A stretch of 64,000 nt of DNA from Spirosoma taeanense (GTDB lineage Bacteria; Bacteroidota; Bacteroidia; Cytophagales; Spirosomataceae): the NCBI RefSeq assembly GCF_013127955.1, contig NZ_CP053435.1, positions 3,224,001-3,288,000 on the forward strand, read 5' to 3'. Positions 43,792 through 52,917 of this stretch are shown one piece after another. Position 1 is the first letter of the stretch. Each line of letters starts with the position of its first letter. Made by a program: the position numbers and the translations under genes. The notes below the pieces were generated by a model. The model did not search any database and was not told the DNA's origin. It was given only the letters and a program-made list of their open reading frames with translations.

Positions 43792-45435
43792 TCAGTTGGT
43801 CAGCCGCTGCTGGTCTTTGAGCAATACCGCCTGGAGCTTTTCGTAAGGCAGGCGCTGGGGCGACACCTTATTGTCGATGGCCAGGACCGCAGCGGTGGCC
43901 GCTGACTGCCCCAGAATCATGAACACCGGTTCCATCCGAATTGACCCGTAAGCGATGTGCGAACTCGATACGCAGACCGGCACCAGCAGATTCCGGCACT
44001 CGTTCTCTTTCGGCAGAATTGACCCGTAGGCTATGGAATAGGGCCGCTCGGGATGAACGCCGATGTCGCCTTCGTTCTGAACGAAACCGTCTTTCTTGAC
44101 GAACCGCTGAGCGTTGTGCGCATCCAGCGCATACGACCCCATGCCGATAGGATTGGGCACGGTTGTCTTGCCTAAGGCGTCGGCTTCGGTCATCACAAAC
44201 TCACCCAGCATCCGGCGGGCTTCGCGGATGTAGAGCTGGTGTGGCCAGCCGCCGTTGTCAGTGAACTCGTCTTTAGGCAGACCCCACTGCTGCATGGTCT
44301 CCCGCACGTCGGCCGGGACGCGGGAATCGTTCTGCAGAAAATACATGAGTCCCTTCTGGTAAAGTTCGTGGTCGCGGATGATCTGTTTTCGGCGTTCGTA
44401 GGTCGCTTCGGGATAATCGTAGTTTTTGCCGAGATAGTCCGTACTGAACGGGCCGTGGTTGTTGGTGTCGGTTTTGCGGTTTGGGATCGGATCATACTTG
44501 TCGAACGTTTCGCGCCAGCCCGACGCAAACACACGGGCCAGCAACTCATACCGATTCGGGTCGTAACCGGCGGGTTTGGAAAAAGGAATCCGATTGTCCG
44601 GGTGATTGCTCAGGCACATGCGGAAGCAGTACGCCTGAATTTTATTATCGCCTTCACCGTTCATTCCCGGATCGTCGGGCGACACCCCCGGCAGCAGACC
44701 GCTTTTCGGATTGCCCGGCACCACGTAGGGGCTGATGTTTGCTTTGAAGTGGTGCCCGTGTTGAAAAACGCCCACCTGCACGCCGTTGTGCGTTTCGTTA
44801 TAGACGCGGTTAGCCTCCCGGCCTACATGGTACTTTACGCCCGCAGCCGCCATGAGGTCGCCTTCGTAGGTCGCATCGATGAACATCTTGCCCTCGTAAA
44901 CCGTGCCCTTCAGCGTCCGGATGGATTTGATAACACCGTTGTTTTTCCGAATTCCTTTCGCCGACCGGTCGAGCCATTCGTCGCGGTAGATGGTCAGATT
45001 ATATTCTTTCGCGAAATCTTCGAAAACCTGCTCGGCCGCATGGGGCTCAAAAATCCACATCGTGCGGGCATTCCCGTCAATAGCGGGCGTGCCCTGCCCT
45101 TTGTTACCGTACTCGTTTTGCTTCTGCCATCGCCAGGCGTCGGGTTTCTGGTAGTGCTGATACAGACGCTGGTAAAACTCGCGCGACAGGCCGCCGATCA
45201 CTTCTTTGTTGCCCGTATCCGTAAACCCAAGCCCTCCTGCCGACAAACCGCCCAGGTGCTTATCGGGCGATACGACCAGAACGGACTTACCCATTTTTTT
45301 GACCTGCACAGCCGCAATGACGGCCGCTGATGTGCCACCATACACAATGACATCGGCTCGTCGGGAAGAACGCTGGCCCCAGAGTGCAGTCGAGAAGAAC
45401 GTGAGAACGCTTAACGTACAGGCGATGATCTTCAT
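43792..45435 (-). CDS. secreted FAD-dependent oxidoreductase (FAD_oxidored / 'xanthan lyase-like' family)
   Basis: 547 residues from the ATG at 45435, which opens onto a Sec signal (MKIIACTLSVLTFFSTALWGQ); an ATG at 45477 would add 14 residues ahead of it. A Rossmann FAD-binding motif follows (ADVIVYGGTSAAVIAAVQVKKMGKSVLVV) and then LGGLSAGGLGFTDTGN, GKMFIDATYEGDLMAAAGVKYHVGREA, IGMGSYALDAHNAQRF, and a C-terminal LLVPVCVSSSHIAYGSIRMEPVFMILGQSAATAA that closes the flavin site. These PF12831 proteins are common in carbohydrate loci of Bacteroidota; the substrates are largely unknown. It is a single transcription unit. Confidence 0.92.
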   Translation of the reverse strand: MKIIACTLSVLTFFSTALWGQRSSRRADVIVYGGTSAAVIAAVQVKKMGKSVLVVSPDKHLGGLSAGGLGFTDTGNKEVIGGLSREFYQRLYQHYQKPDAWRWQKQNEYGNKGQGTPAIDGNARTMWIFEPHAAEQVFEDFAKEYNLTIYRDEWLDRSAKGIRKNNGVIKSIRTLKGTVYEGKMFIDATYEGDLMAAAGVKYHVGREANRVYNETHNGVQVGVFQHGHHFKANISPYVVPGNPKSGLLPGVSPDDPGMNGEGDNKIQAYCFRMCLSNHPDNRIPFSKPAGYDPNRYELLARVFASGWRETFDKYDPIPNRKTDTNNHGPFSTDYLGKNYDYPEATYERRKQIIRDHELYQKGLMYFLQNDSRVPADVRETMQQWGLPKDEFTDNGGWPHQLYIREARRMLGEFVMTEADALGKTTVPNPIGMGSYALDAHNAQRFVKKDGFVQNEGDIGVHPERPYSIAYGSILPKENECRNLLVPVCVSSSHIAYGSIRMEPVFMILGQSAATAAVLAIDNKVSPQRLPYEKLQAVLLKDQQRLTN

Positions 45436-45566
45436 ACAGATTGAGGAATAGCGAATGAGAACGTGATAGTTGCGCATGGCTGGCCTTTTCTTTAAATGCC
45501 AGCCATGCGCAGATTTACTTGAATCGATTCTTTTCGAAGATGTTATTAAATCACTTTTCTGAGCTA

Positions 45567-45622
45567 CGCCACAAAAAAACGGCTCCCGGATTGACCGATC
45601 CGGGAGCCGTTTTTTTGTGGCG
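45567..45622. terminator. 25-bp perfect inverted-repeat terminator after the receiver-kinase gene
   Basis: Two perfect 25-base arms (ACGGCTCCCGGAT core with A7 / T7 ends) flank a 6-base loop. It begins 6 bases after the receiver-kinase stop. The A/T runs make it a terminator on either strand. Confidence 0.92.
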
Positions 45623-45627
45623 TCTGC

Positions 45628-46779
45628 TTATTTCCGCCAGTCAAACGATACAGTGCTGCCCGCCCCGGGGGCGGTGTTTACCCGAATGCTTCCGCCCTGC
45701 TCTTCAACCAGCACTTTAATGATGTTCAGCCCGACGCCCGTGCTGCTTTCATGCTGCGAGTGGCCATTGGCCTGAAAAAGCTGGAAAAGCTTCGTCTGCT
45801 GGTCGTCGGTCATGCCGGGGCCGTTGTCGCGGATAGAAAACTCAACAAAGTTACCCTTATCCCGATAGCTGACCTCGATCAGTCCCTTGGGCTTATCGTT
45901 GTATTTGATGGCATTGCTCAGCAGATTCTGGAAGACCTGCTGCAGTTTCAGCTTTTTGGTAAAGAGGACGGGCATCGACTCGGCAATCCGGATCTGAATG
46001 TGCCGGGGTGGAAACAACAGATGGGCCGTCTGCGCCAGCAGTTCGCCTACATCGACCTTTTCGCTCCGCTGCTGCTCAATGCTCTGGCGGGAATACTCCA
46101 GAATTGAGCTGATCATTGAGGAGAGGTGGTACCCCGCGGCTTTGAACTCGCCCAGATACTCAGCCAGTTCGTCCTGCCGAATGGGTCGGCTTTCGTTCGT
46201 ATATTCCACCATCCACAATAACGTAATCAGGCCCGTCAGGGGTGACTTCAGGTCGTGGGCGACCATATAGACGAAGCGTTCCAGCTGCTTGTTGATACTC
46301 TCCAGATCGCCCGCTGTTCGCCTAAGCGCCTGCTGATACGTCCATAACTGCTCGAAAACCCGCACCTTGGCCCGGGTTACGTTTTCATCCAGGGGCTTGG
46401 CCAGGTAATCAACGGCTCCTTCTTCAAAGCCTTTGAGTACATATTGTTCTTCCTTACTGATCGCCGTCACGAAAATGATTGAAATATCGCGGGTTTTGGG
46501 GTTGGCTTTCAACAACCGGGCGACTTCAAACCCGTCCATGTGGGGCATCTGTACGTCGAGCATGATCAGGCCGATGCGATCGTTTTTCAGCACGCACTTC
46601 AGGGCTTCATTTCCCGATGTGGCTTTAATAAACTGTCGGTTGTCGTCAGCCAGTAGTTCTTCCAGCACGATCAGATTTTCCTCCCGGTCATCGACCAGCA
46701 GGATCGTGAACAGGGTTGATTTGTCCGTCGAGGCCGGGTAAGCAATAGAAGTAGAAGTTAGCATAGAGACGTTCGTCAC
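45628..46779 (-). CDS. response-regulator/histidine-kinase fusion (REC-HisKA-HATPase)
   Basis: 383 residues. An N-terminal receiver (about 22-140; ILLVDDREENLIVLEELL, phospho-Asp75 in LDVQMPHMDG) is followed by a short coiled coil, HisKA with His175 (VAHDLKSPL) and a HATPase domain (about 265-380; NLLSNAIKYN, DNGPGMTDDQ, STGVGLNIIKVLV). No membrane segment, so it is soluble. Receiver-first kinases usually take phosphate from another histidine kinase and relay it. It is the last gene of the operon with the triple-receiver hybrid kinase and CheR, 45 bases after CheR. Confidence 0.92.
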   Translation of the reverse strand: MTNVSMLTSTSIAYPASTDKSTLFTILLVDDREENLIVLEELLADDNRQFIKATSGNEALKCVLKNDRIGLIMLDVQMPHMDGFEVARLLKANPKTRDISIIFVTAISKEEQYVLKGFEEGAVDYLAKPLDENVTRAKVRVFEQLWTYQQALRRTAGDLESINKQLERFVYMVAHDLKSPLTGLITLLWMVEYTNESRPIRQDELAEYLGEFKAAGYHLSSMISSILEYSRQSIEQQRSEKVDVGELLAQTAHLLFPPRHIQIRIAESMPVLFTKKLKLQQVFQNLLSNAIKYNDKPKGLIEVSYRDKGNFVEFSIRDNGPGMTDDQQTKLFQLFQANGHSQHESSTGVGLNIIKVLVEEQGGSIRVNTAPGAGSTVSFDWRK

Positions 46780-46824
46780 ATAAATGAGTATGGATGATAT
46801 TTTAAATCTTTGCTGCTGGCGACA

Positions 46825-47652
46825 TCATCGGGTTCGTCGGAAGATTTTAGCGGTCGAACTCAGCACATCAAACTGCGGCCGGACGTCGGTGAACAGCAGA
46901 GACTCTTTCAGCCCGATAGCCAGGTAACCCAGCGGGGCCAGGCTGTCGTGAAACAGCCGGATAACGTGGTTCTGCAGGTCCTTGTTAAAATAAATCAGGA
47001 CGTTCCGACAGCAAACGAGCTGAAACTCGTTGAATACCCGGTCGGTCACCAGGTTATGCTGCGCGAACAGGATCGAATCGCGCAGATTCCTATGGATGAG
47101 TACGTGGTCCTGTCGGACCGTATAATAGCTCGAAAACTCATTGTTGCCGCCAGCCTGCTGATAGTTCTGCGTGTATTCTTTCATGTGCTGCAGCGAGATT
47201 AATCCCTGGCGGGCTTTGTCCAGATTCGCCGGGTTGAGGTCGGTGGCGTAGATGCGGCAGCGTTCCAGCAGTCCGGCTTCCTGCAGCAGAATGGCCATCG
47301 AATAAACCTCCTCACCGGTGGAACAGCCCGCATGCCAGATTTTGATGATCGGGTATGACGCCAGCTTGGGCAGCACCTTCTCACGAAGGGCTGCGTAGAA
47401 CGGCGGGTCGCGAAACATGCCGGTTACATTGACCGTAATGAACTGCAGAAACCAGGTAAAAAAGGCGGGGTTGTTGGCCAGTTGGTACCGCAGGTCGCTG
47501 CCCGTCTGAATACCCGCCATTGTCATGCAGCGTAGCACCCGACGCTTCAGCGAAGCCCGGGCGTAGTTCGTGAAATCGTATCCGTAGGTTAACCGGATCA
47601 GCGTCAGAAGATCGTCCAGTTCGGTCGTGCCGAGGTCGTAGTCCAGGTTCAT
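46825..47652 (-). CDS. CheR-type protein-glutamate methyltransferase
   Basis: 275 residues from the ATG at 47652; an upstream in-frame Met at 47730 lies inside the preceding gene. The N-terminal helical domain (YDFTNYARASLKRRVLRCM, FLQFITVNVTGMFRDPPFY) and the SAM-binding domain (IKIWHAGCSTGEEVYSMAI, IYATDLNPANLDKARQG, FQLVCCRNVLIYFNK) match CheR. It methylates glutamates in chemoreceptor-like proteins, but no chemoreceptor, CheB or flagellar gene is nearby. It starts one base after the hybrid-kinase stop, so it is translationally coupled to it. Confidence 0.94.
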   Translation of the reverse strand: MNLDYDLGTTELDDLLTLIRLTYGYDFTNYARASLKRRVLRCMTMAGIQTGSDLRYQLANNPAFFTWFLQFITVNVTGMFRDPPFYAALREKVLPKLASYPIIKIWHAGCSTGEEVYSMAILLQEAGLLERCRIYATDLNPANLDKARQGLISLQHMKEYTQNYQQAGGNNEFSSYYTVRQDHVLIHRNLRDSILFAQHNLVTDRVFNEFQLVCCRNVLIYFNKDLQNHVIRLFHDSLAPLGYLAIGLKESLLFTDVRPQFDVLSSTAKIFRRTR

Positions 47653-47653
47653 A

Positions 47654-50600
47654 TCAGGGTTGCATCCAGACGTGCATAACCGACAGCAGCTGATCGATGT
47701 CCACGGGTTTGGTGATATAATCCGACGCACCGGCTTCGAGGCATTTTTCCCGGTCGCCGGGCATCGCCTTGGCCGTTAAGGCGATGATGGGTAGCTGCGC
47801 GAAGCGCTCGTCTGTCCGGATGCGTCGCGTAGCTTCGTAGCCATCCATGGTCGGCATCATAATATCCATCAGCACCAGATCGACCTGTGGCTGTTCATTA
47901 ATCGTTTCAAGGGCTTCCAGGCCATCGCTGGCTGTAATGACCGAGAGATTCTGCTCTTCCAGCAAGGTGCTGAGCGAGAATACGTTCCGCATGTCATCAT
48001 CCACCAGTAGGACGGTTTTGCCTTCCCAGTTCGTTAGAGTCGGTTTGAGGCTCTGCTCCCCGGCGGGTAACGGCCGAACGGCTACGTCGCCCCCGTCACC
48101 CTGTACTTTATAAAGAAATAGTTCCAGTTCATCCATCAACCGGTCTTTAGCCTCGATTGAATCGTGGATGACCGTATCCGACACTTTCTTTAACTGCAGC
48201 TGGTCGAGGTCGGTAAGCTCCTTGTTCAAATAGATAATGACCGGTATGGGATCGTCCTGGAGGACGGACTGCAGCTGGCGCAGAAACTCCACGCCCTGTA
48301 CCAGATCTTTTCCAATGTCAGCAATGACGCAGTCGTACGCCCGATCCCTGACTTTTTGCAGAGCAGCCTCGTCCAGCGTCGCATAGTCGCAGGTAATGTC
48401 GAAATGGCGTTCGTCAATCAGTCGCGTCAATGAATTGTCGGGCAGGTAGTCGCCCGACAGCACCAGCACGTTCCGGACCCGCTCGGCAATTCGGTTCCGG
48501 ATTCTGGTAAAGGCCTGCTCCAGATCCTCTTTTTCAACGGGTTTTTTGATGTACGCCAGGGCGCCGGGCAACGTAAGCCGTGGTTCGTCACTGGCCGACA
48601 TGACGTGCACCGGAATGTGCTTCAGGTCTTTGTCGTCCTTGAGTAGCTTCAGCAGGCTTACGCCATCGAGGACCGGGAGTTGCAGGTCGAGAATAATGGC
48701 CGAAGGGCAGTAATGCCGGGCGTAGTGCAACCCTTCGTCGCCCTGCAGCGCCACGACGGTTTTGTAGCCTTTAGCGCGCGCAAAGTCCCGGACAATCGTG
48801 GCGAAGCGCGGATCATCCTCAATAATCAGCATGATCCTGTCGCCTTTTTCCAGTTCTTCCCGATCATCCGCAACGGCGGTTTGCACACCAGGCTGTTCCA
48901 GTGGCTCAACAGGCTGGCGGACCGCCCAGTGGCTGGTGGCGGGTAACGGCGGCACGACCGCATCGGTCGTCGGCGTCAGGGGCAGATAGATCGTGAACGT
49001 ACTCCCCTGCCCTTCTTCACTCTGCAGCGTAATCTCTCCCTTCAGGCGCTTGATCAGTTCCCGGCTGATGGACAGGCCCAGGCCCGTTCCGCCGTACCGG
49101 CGGCTGGTTGAACCGTCGACCTGCTGAAAAGCCTCAAAAATAAGCTGCTGCTTGTCGAGCGGGATGCCAATGCCGGTGTCCTTTACGGCAATGGCCAGAA
49201 CCGGACCACCGGTTCGAAGCGCCTTCTGCGTTAGTCCTGCTACATTCGTGGTGACCGAGAAGGATAACGTAACGCTACCCTCGCGCGGGGTGAACTTAAA
49301 AGCGTTGGATAAGAGGTTTTTAAGAATCTGCTCCAGCCGAAGCTTATCGGTGGTCAGTTCTGACGGCACGGCCTCATCAACGTGGGTAATCAGGCTGACT
49401 TTCTTTTCCTCGGCCACTACTGTAAACAGCTGGGTTAAGTCGCGGAGGATACTTTTGATGGGTATGATCTCTTCGTGTAGCTCGATATGACCGGCTTCGA
49501 TCTTGGCCAGATCCAGAATATCGTTGATGAGCGTCAGCAGATCGCTGCCCGACCGGTGGATGATATTGGCGTATTCGACCTGTTTGGGCGTCAGGTTTTC
49601 GGTTTTGTTATCGGCCAGCAGCTTCGCCAGAATCAGGACGCTGTTCAGCGGGGTCCGCAGTTCATGCGACATATTCGCCAGGAAGGCCGACTTATACTGG
49701 CTCGTCACTTCCAGCTCGCGGGCTTTGAGTGACAGAGCCTGCCGGGCCTGTTCAATCGCTTCGTTTTTTTCAACCAGTTCCGCGTTGATCTGCCTGAGTT
49801 CCTCTTCCTGGACTTTCAGCTCTTCTTCCGAAACCTGTAAACTTTCGGCCTGCCGGACGAGAGCCTCGTTCGACTGCCGGAGTTCCTCCTGCTGTTCGGC
49901 AACCAGCTCGTTCTGCTGCTGTAGCCGCTGCAGCAGAACGGCCATCTGTTCGTGGGTCTGGGCCGAATTTATAGCCACTGCCATTGGCTCCAGCAGACGC
50001 TGCAGCAGATTCATCGTCAGCGACTCGAGTACCTGGAACGACACCAGCTCGATTACGCCGATTCGCTCTTTTCGGCACCAGAGCGGCACTAGGATGAGCT
50101 GCCCCGGTAAAGATTCACCGGTGCCCGACTGTAGTTTCCAGTAATCATCGGGTACGTGATTCACGACCAGAATGTGCCGCCCCATAGCCGCCTGCCCCAC
50201 CAATCCGTCGTTCAGGGCATACGAGCGCTGGGCGTCGGGCGGCAGTGCCGTTGACGCTACCATATCCAGCGACCGTTTGTCGTGCTGGTAAAAATAGAAT
50301 GCCCCAGCCGGCAGGTCGAGGTGCTGCACCAGCGCGTTAATAATTCCCTGCGCCATTTCGTGCGGATGATCTTTACCGTGCAGACTGTTGCTAACCGTCG
50401 ACATGCCCGTCAGCAGCCAGTTCCGCTCGTTGCTTTCCTGGTTATACGTCTGAACAGTTTCCAGGTTTTTCTTGAGTTCGCGCTCGGCCCGCCGACGCTT
50501 CCGAAACTCACCAAAAAAGACCAGAATCAGAATTGCCAGACTGGAGATGGCCACAAAAACGGCGCCCCACATCGCACATTTTTCCCAGTAGTCTGTGTCT

Positions 50601-51025
50601 GCGTTCGATTGTTTTTGCGCCAGCAACGCCTGCTGAGCCTCCTGCTTAATCTGGTTCAGCAGTTGACGAATCGTGCTTAGCCGAGGGGTTTCCCCAGCCA
50701 GCAGCGCATTGGTTACCTGCTCGACCTGCTCCATTCGATTCAGCTGGGCGGGCTCGGGCAATAACTCTTTCAACTCACCGATTGCCCGATCAACCGCGGC
50801 TACCTTCATACCCGGCAGCGCCTGTCGCTGACCAGCAGCCGTCAGTTCCATTAACGTCAGTTGCAGCGTAGTCACCTGCTCAACTACCTGTTCGGTACGT
50901 TTTGTTTCTTCGGAAAGCAGATCATGCCGACGGAAGGCATCAAAATAAAGCAGAATGATGACCGGCACCGTCATAAACGCGGTGGTTGTACCGAAATAAA
51001 TCCGTCCTGTTAACGACTTTATCAT
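47654..51025 (-). CDS. membrane hybrid histidine kinase with GAF and three receiver domains
   Basis: 1123 residues. Two membrane helices (about 12-28 and 153-172) enclose an extracytoplasmic helical CHASE3-like region. A GAF domain follows (about 215-360), then a long Gln/Glu-rich coiled coil (about 365-445), HisKA with His454 (MSHELRTP), HATPase (about 565-685; NLLSNAFKFTP, GTGLGLSISREL), and receivers at about 735-850 (Asp780), 865-985 (Asp903) and 1003-1120 (Asp1054). The middle receiver lacks the N-terminal acidic pair (VLVLSGD in place of LVDDD), so it is probably a pseudo-receiver. It feeds the coupled CheR and receiver-kinase genes downstream. The input signal is unknown. Confidence 0.93.
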   Translation of the reverse strand: MIKSLTGRIYFGTTTAFMTVPVIILLYFDAFRRHDLLSEETKRTEQVVEQVTTLQLTLMELTAAGQRQALPGMKVAAVDRAIGELKELLPEPAQLNRMEQVEQVTNALLAGETPRLSTIRQLLNQIKQEAQQALLAQKQSNADTDYWEKCAMWGAVFVAISSLAILILVFFGEFRKRRRAERELKKNLETVQTYNQESNERNWLLTGMSTVSNSLHGKDHPHEMAQGIINALVQHLDLPAGAFYFYQHDKRSLDMVASTALPPDAQRSYALNDGLVGQAAMGRHILVVNHVPDDYWKLQSGTGESLPGQLILVPLWCRKERIGVIELVSFQVLESLTMNLLQRLLEPMAVAINSAQTHEQMAVLLQRLQQQNELVAEQQEELRQSNEALVRQAESLQVSEEELKVQEEELRQINAELVEKNEAIEQARQALSLKARELEVTSQYKSAFLANMSHELRTPLNSVLILAKLLADNKTENLTPKQVEYANIIHRSGSDLLTLINDILDLAKIEAGHIELHEEIIPIKSILRDLTQLFTVVAEEKKVSLITHVDEAVPSELTTDKLRLEQILKNLLSNAFKFTPREGSVTLSFSVTTNVAGLTQKALRTGGPVLAIAVKDTGIGIPLDKQQLIFEAFQQVDGSTSRRYGGTGLGLSISRELIKRLKGEITLQSEEGQGSTFTIYLPLTPTTDAVVPPLPATSHWAVRQPVEPLEQPGVQTAVADDREELEKGDRIMLIIEDDPRFATIVRDFARAKGYKTVVALQGDEGLHYARHYCPSAIILDLQLPVLDGVSLLKLLKDDKDLKHIPVHVMSASDEPRLTLPGALAYIKKPVEKEDLEQAFTRIRNRIAERVRNVLVLSGDYLPDNSLTRLIDERHFDITCDYATLDEAALQKVRDRAYDCVIADIGKDLVQGVEFLRQLQSVLQDDPIPVIIYLNKELTDLDQLQLKKVSDTVIHDSIEAKDRLMDELELFLYKVQGDGGDVAVRPLPAGEQSLKPTLTNWEGKTVLLVDDDMRNVFSLSTLLEEQNLSVITASDGLEALETINEQPQVDLVLMDIMMPTMDGYEATRRIRTDERFAQLPIIALTAKAMPGDREKCLEAGASDYITKPVDIDQLLSVMHVWMQP

Positions 51026-51147
51026 TAGCTGTTTTTCAATCCAGCAATATTACTCAATTATAATTCCTGTAAAGTATATTTATCTATTTTACATTTAAAT
51101 AAACTTAAATAAAAAATATAGTTAACAAAAATCATGCTTTCAAATAC

Positions 51148-51185
51148 AAAAAGAGGCTCATCAACGAGTTGGTGAGCCTCTTTTT
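51148..51185 (-). terminator. intrinsic terminator of the aldose dehydrogenase gene
   Basis: AAAAAGAGGCTCA / TGAGCCTCTTTTT stem with A/T runs, 32 bases after the stop at 51217. The stretch 51026-51147 beside it is very A/T-rich and leads into the hybrid-kinase gene. Confidence 0.88.
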
Positions 51186-51216
51186 CAGTTAACCGACCCG
51201 GTAGGCGGACGGCCGT

Positions 51217-52440
51217 TTATTTCTGGTAAACAACCCGGTAAATAACTCCATTATTGTCGTCAGTGAACAGCAGCGACCCGTCTGGGTGGGTGGTTATACC
51301 GACTGGCCGACCAAACTGCGCCTGGTTATTATTGACCAGAAACCCGGTTGCAAAATCATCGAAGCGAACGGGCTTACCGTTCTCAAAATGCACCCGTACT
51401 ACCTTATAGCCCGAGGGCTGCGTGCGATTCCAGGAGCCGCGCATCGTTACAAAGGCATCATTCTGGTAGTCAGCGGGAAACGCACTGCTCGTGTAGAAAA
51501 CCATTCCGAGCGGGGCACTGTGCGCTTCATACTGCAGAGCCGGCAAAGTGGTTTTAGTTAGGATCTGCGCGTAGGTGGTGTCGCCCATGGGCCGTGGGTG
51601 CGGGTTATAGTTGCCGTCACCGTAAATATACGGCCAGCCATAGAAAGCCCCTTGCTTAATCAGATTCAGTTCTTCCTTCTGCTGCTCGTCGCCCAGCCAG
51701 TCGATTCCGTGGTCGAGACCGTAGAGTTCTTTGGTCAGCGGATGCCAGCCAAACCCGATGGTGTTACGTAGCCCACTGGCAAAAATTTTTCGGTTCGAAC
51801 CATCGGGATTTGCCCGCAGGATGGTCGCATTTTCGGCATTAGGTTCGGCGCAGGCGTTACAGGTACTGCCCACCGTAATATACATAAACCCATCCGGGCC
51901 GAAGGCAATCGTGCGGTTCGGGTGCTGTCCGGCGTCGGGCAGATCGCTGATGAGCTTCTGGGGTGTGCCGAGCGTACCGTCGGTATTGATGGTTGCCGAA
52001 TACACTTCTTTTACCGATACCAGATACATCTTACCGGTAAAAATGGTCAGCCCATGCACCCCTTTAATGGTGGCAACAACCTGCTTCTGATCGGCCTTTC
52101 CGTCGCCGTTGGTGTCGCGCAGCAGCGTAACCGTACCCGCTTCGCGACTGGTGACGTATACGTTTCCCGATTGGCTGACAGTCAGCATCCGGGGCTTACC
52201 CAACTGGTCGGCAAATTTCGCAATGGCAAACCCTGCGGGAACTTTAAGCTGCGCAATTCGCTCGTCGGTAGCAGGCACCAGGGCGGGCTCAAAAACGTTC
52301 CCCTGGATCTGAGCCGTCGTCGGCTGGTCATTTTTTTCCGGAATTTTAGCGTCAAACACTTCGTCGTCTTTGTCGCAGGCCGCCAGCAGGGCCATCAGTA
52401 CCACGCCCCACAGGGCCGTCGGTGTCAAACGTGTTTTCAT
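51217..52440 (-). CDS. soluble aldose/sorbosone dehydrogenase lipoprotein (PQQ-type propeller)
   Basis: 407 residues. A lipoprotein signal ends at LLAAC (Cys near 22). The rest is the six-blade propeller of the glucose/sorbosone dehydrogenase family: FADQLGKPRMLTVSQSGNVYVTSREAGTVTLL, DGKADQKQVVATIKGVHGLTIF, RTIAFGPDGFMYITVGSTCNAC, LRNTIGFGWHPLTKELYGLDHGIDWLG and RGSWNRTQPSGYKVV. Family members oxidise aldoses with PQQ, or bind sugars without activity. It is a paralogue of the propeller in the 12833-16048 protein but carries no extra domains. Monocistronic, divergent from the pectin block. Confidence 0.9.
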   Translation of the reverse strand: MKTRLTPTALWGVVLMALLAACDKDDEVFDAKIPEKNDQPTTAQIQGNVFEPALVPATDERIAQLKVPAGFAIAKFADQLGKPRMLTVSQSGNVYVTSREAGTVTLLRDTNGDGKADQKQVVATIKGVHGLTIFTGKMYLVSVKEVYSATINTDGTLGTPQKLISDLPDAGQHPNRTIAFGPDGFMYITVGSTCNACAEPNAENATILRANPDGSNRKIFASGLRNTIGFGWHPLTKELYGLDHGIDWLGDEQQKEELNLIKQGAFYGWPYIYGDGNYNPHPRPMGDTTYAQILTKTTLPALQYEAHSAPLGMVFYTSSAFPADYQNDAFVTMRGSWNRTQPSGYKVVRVHFENGKPVRFDDFATGFLVNNNQAQFGRPVGITTHPDGSLLFTDDNNGVIYRVVYQK

Positions 52441-52917
52441 TGACCGTTTTGTTGAGTGTAACGTTGAGCGGGCAGATCAGTCTCGTGTAGATCCCAGCCC
52501 GTTTTCAAAGGCTTTTCCGCCGATGCGCAGGCTTTTCTCTTATCTCCTTTGTCAGAAGCCGCTGTTCTTCGCTCATAACCGCGCCGATGCTGATTGGTTA
52601 TTAAAAATCCAGTAACTACCCATAGTTAATAGACTAAAAATTGTCTATTAACTCAATTCCAGACTACGTCTTTACGGTCATTTGTCATGATCCTGCACGT
52701 GTGATGCGGTAGTTCTGCCGGATTGGTCTCTTTAAGAACTAATCGCGCCGGGCTACCGGACGATGCCGAACCGGATCTGCCTCAGCCATCACTCGGTATC
52801 TGACTCCCGGCCGATCCGGGTGTTCCGGCTGGCAAACCCAATGGTTGCTTCGCCCGGAAAGGAGTAGAAATGAAACCAAACCGACTATTTCAGTAGCGAG
52901 CAAGAAACAGACTGACC
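52441..52917. other. intergenic region between divergent aldose dehydrogenase and GH105 genes
   Basis: 477 bases that must contain promoters for both directions. The clearest element is the palindrome at 52624-52653. I see no tRNA-like fold and no good promoter match. Confidence 0.5.
52624..52653. promoter_or_regulatory. candidate operator: 11-bp palindrome between divergent genes
   Basis: AGTTAATAGAC, an 8-base A/T spacer, then GTCTATTAACT, its exact reverse complement. The spacing places the two arms two helical turns apart, as for dimeric regulator sites. It lies about 265 bases before the GH105 ATG and 184 before the dehydrogenase ATG. Confidence 0.6.
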
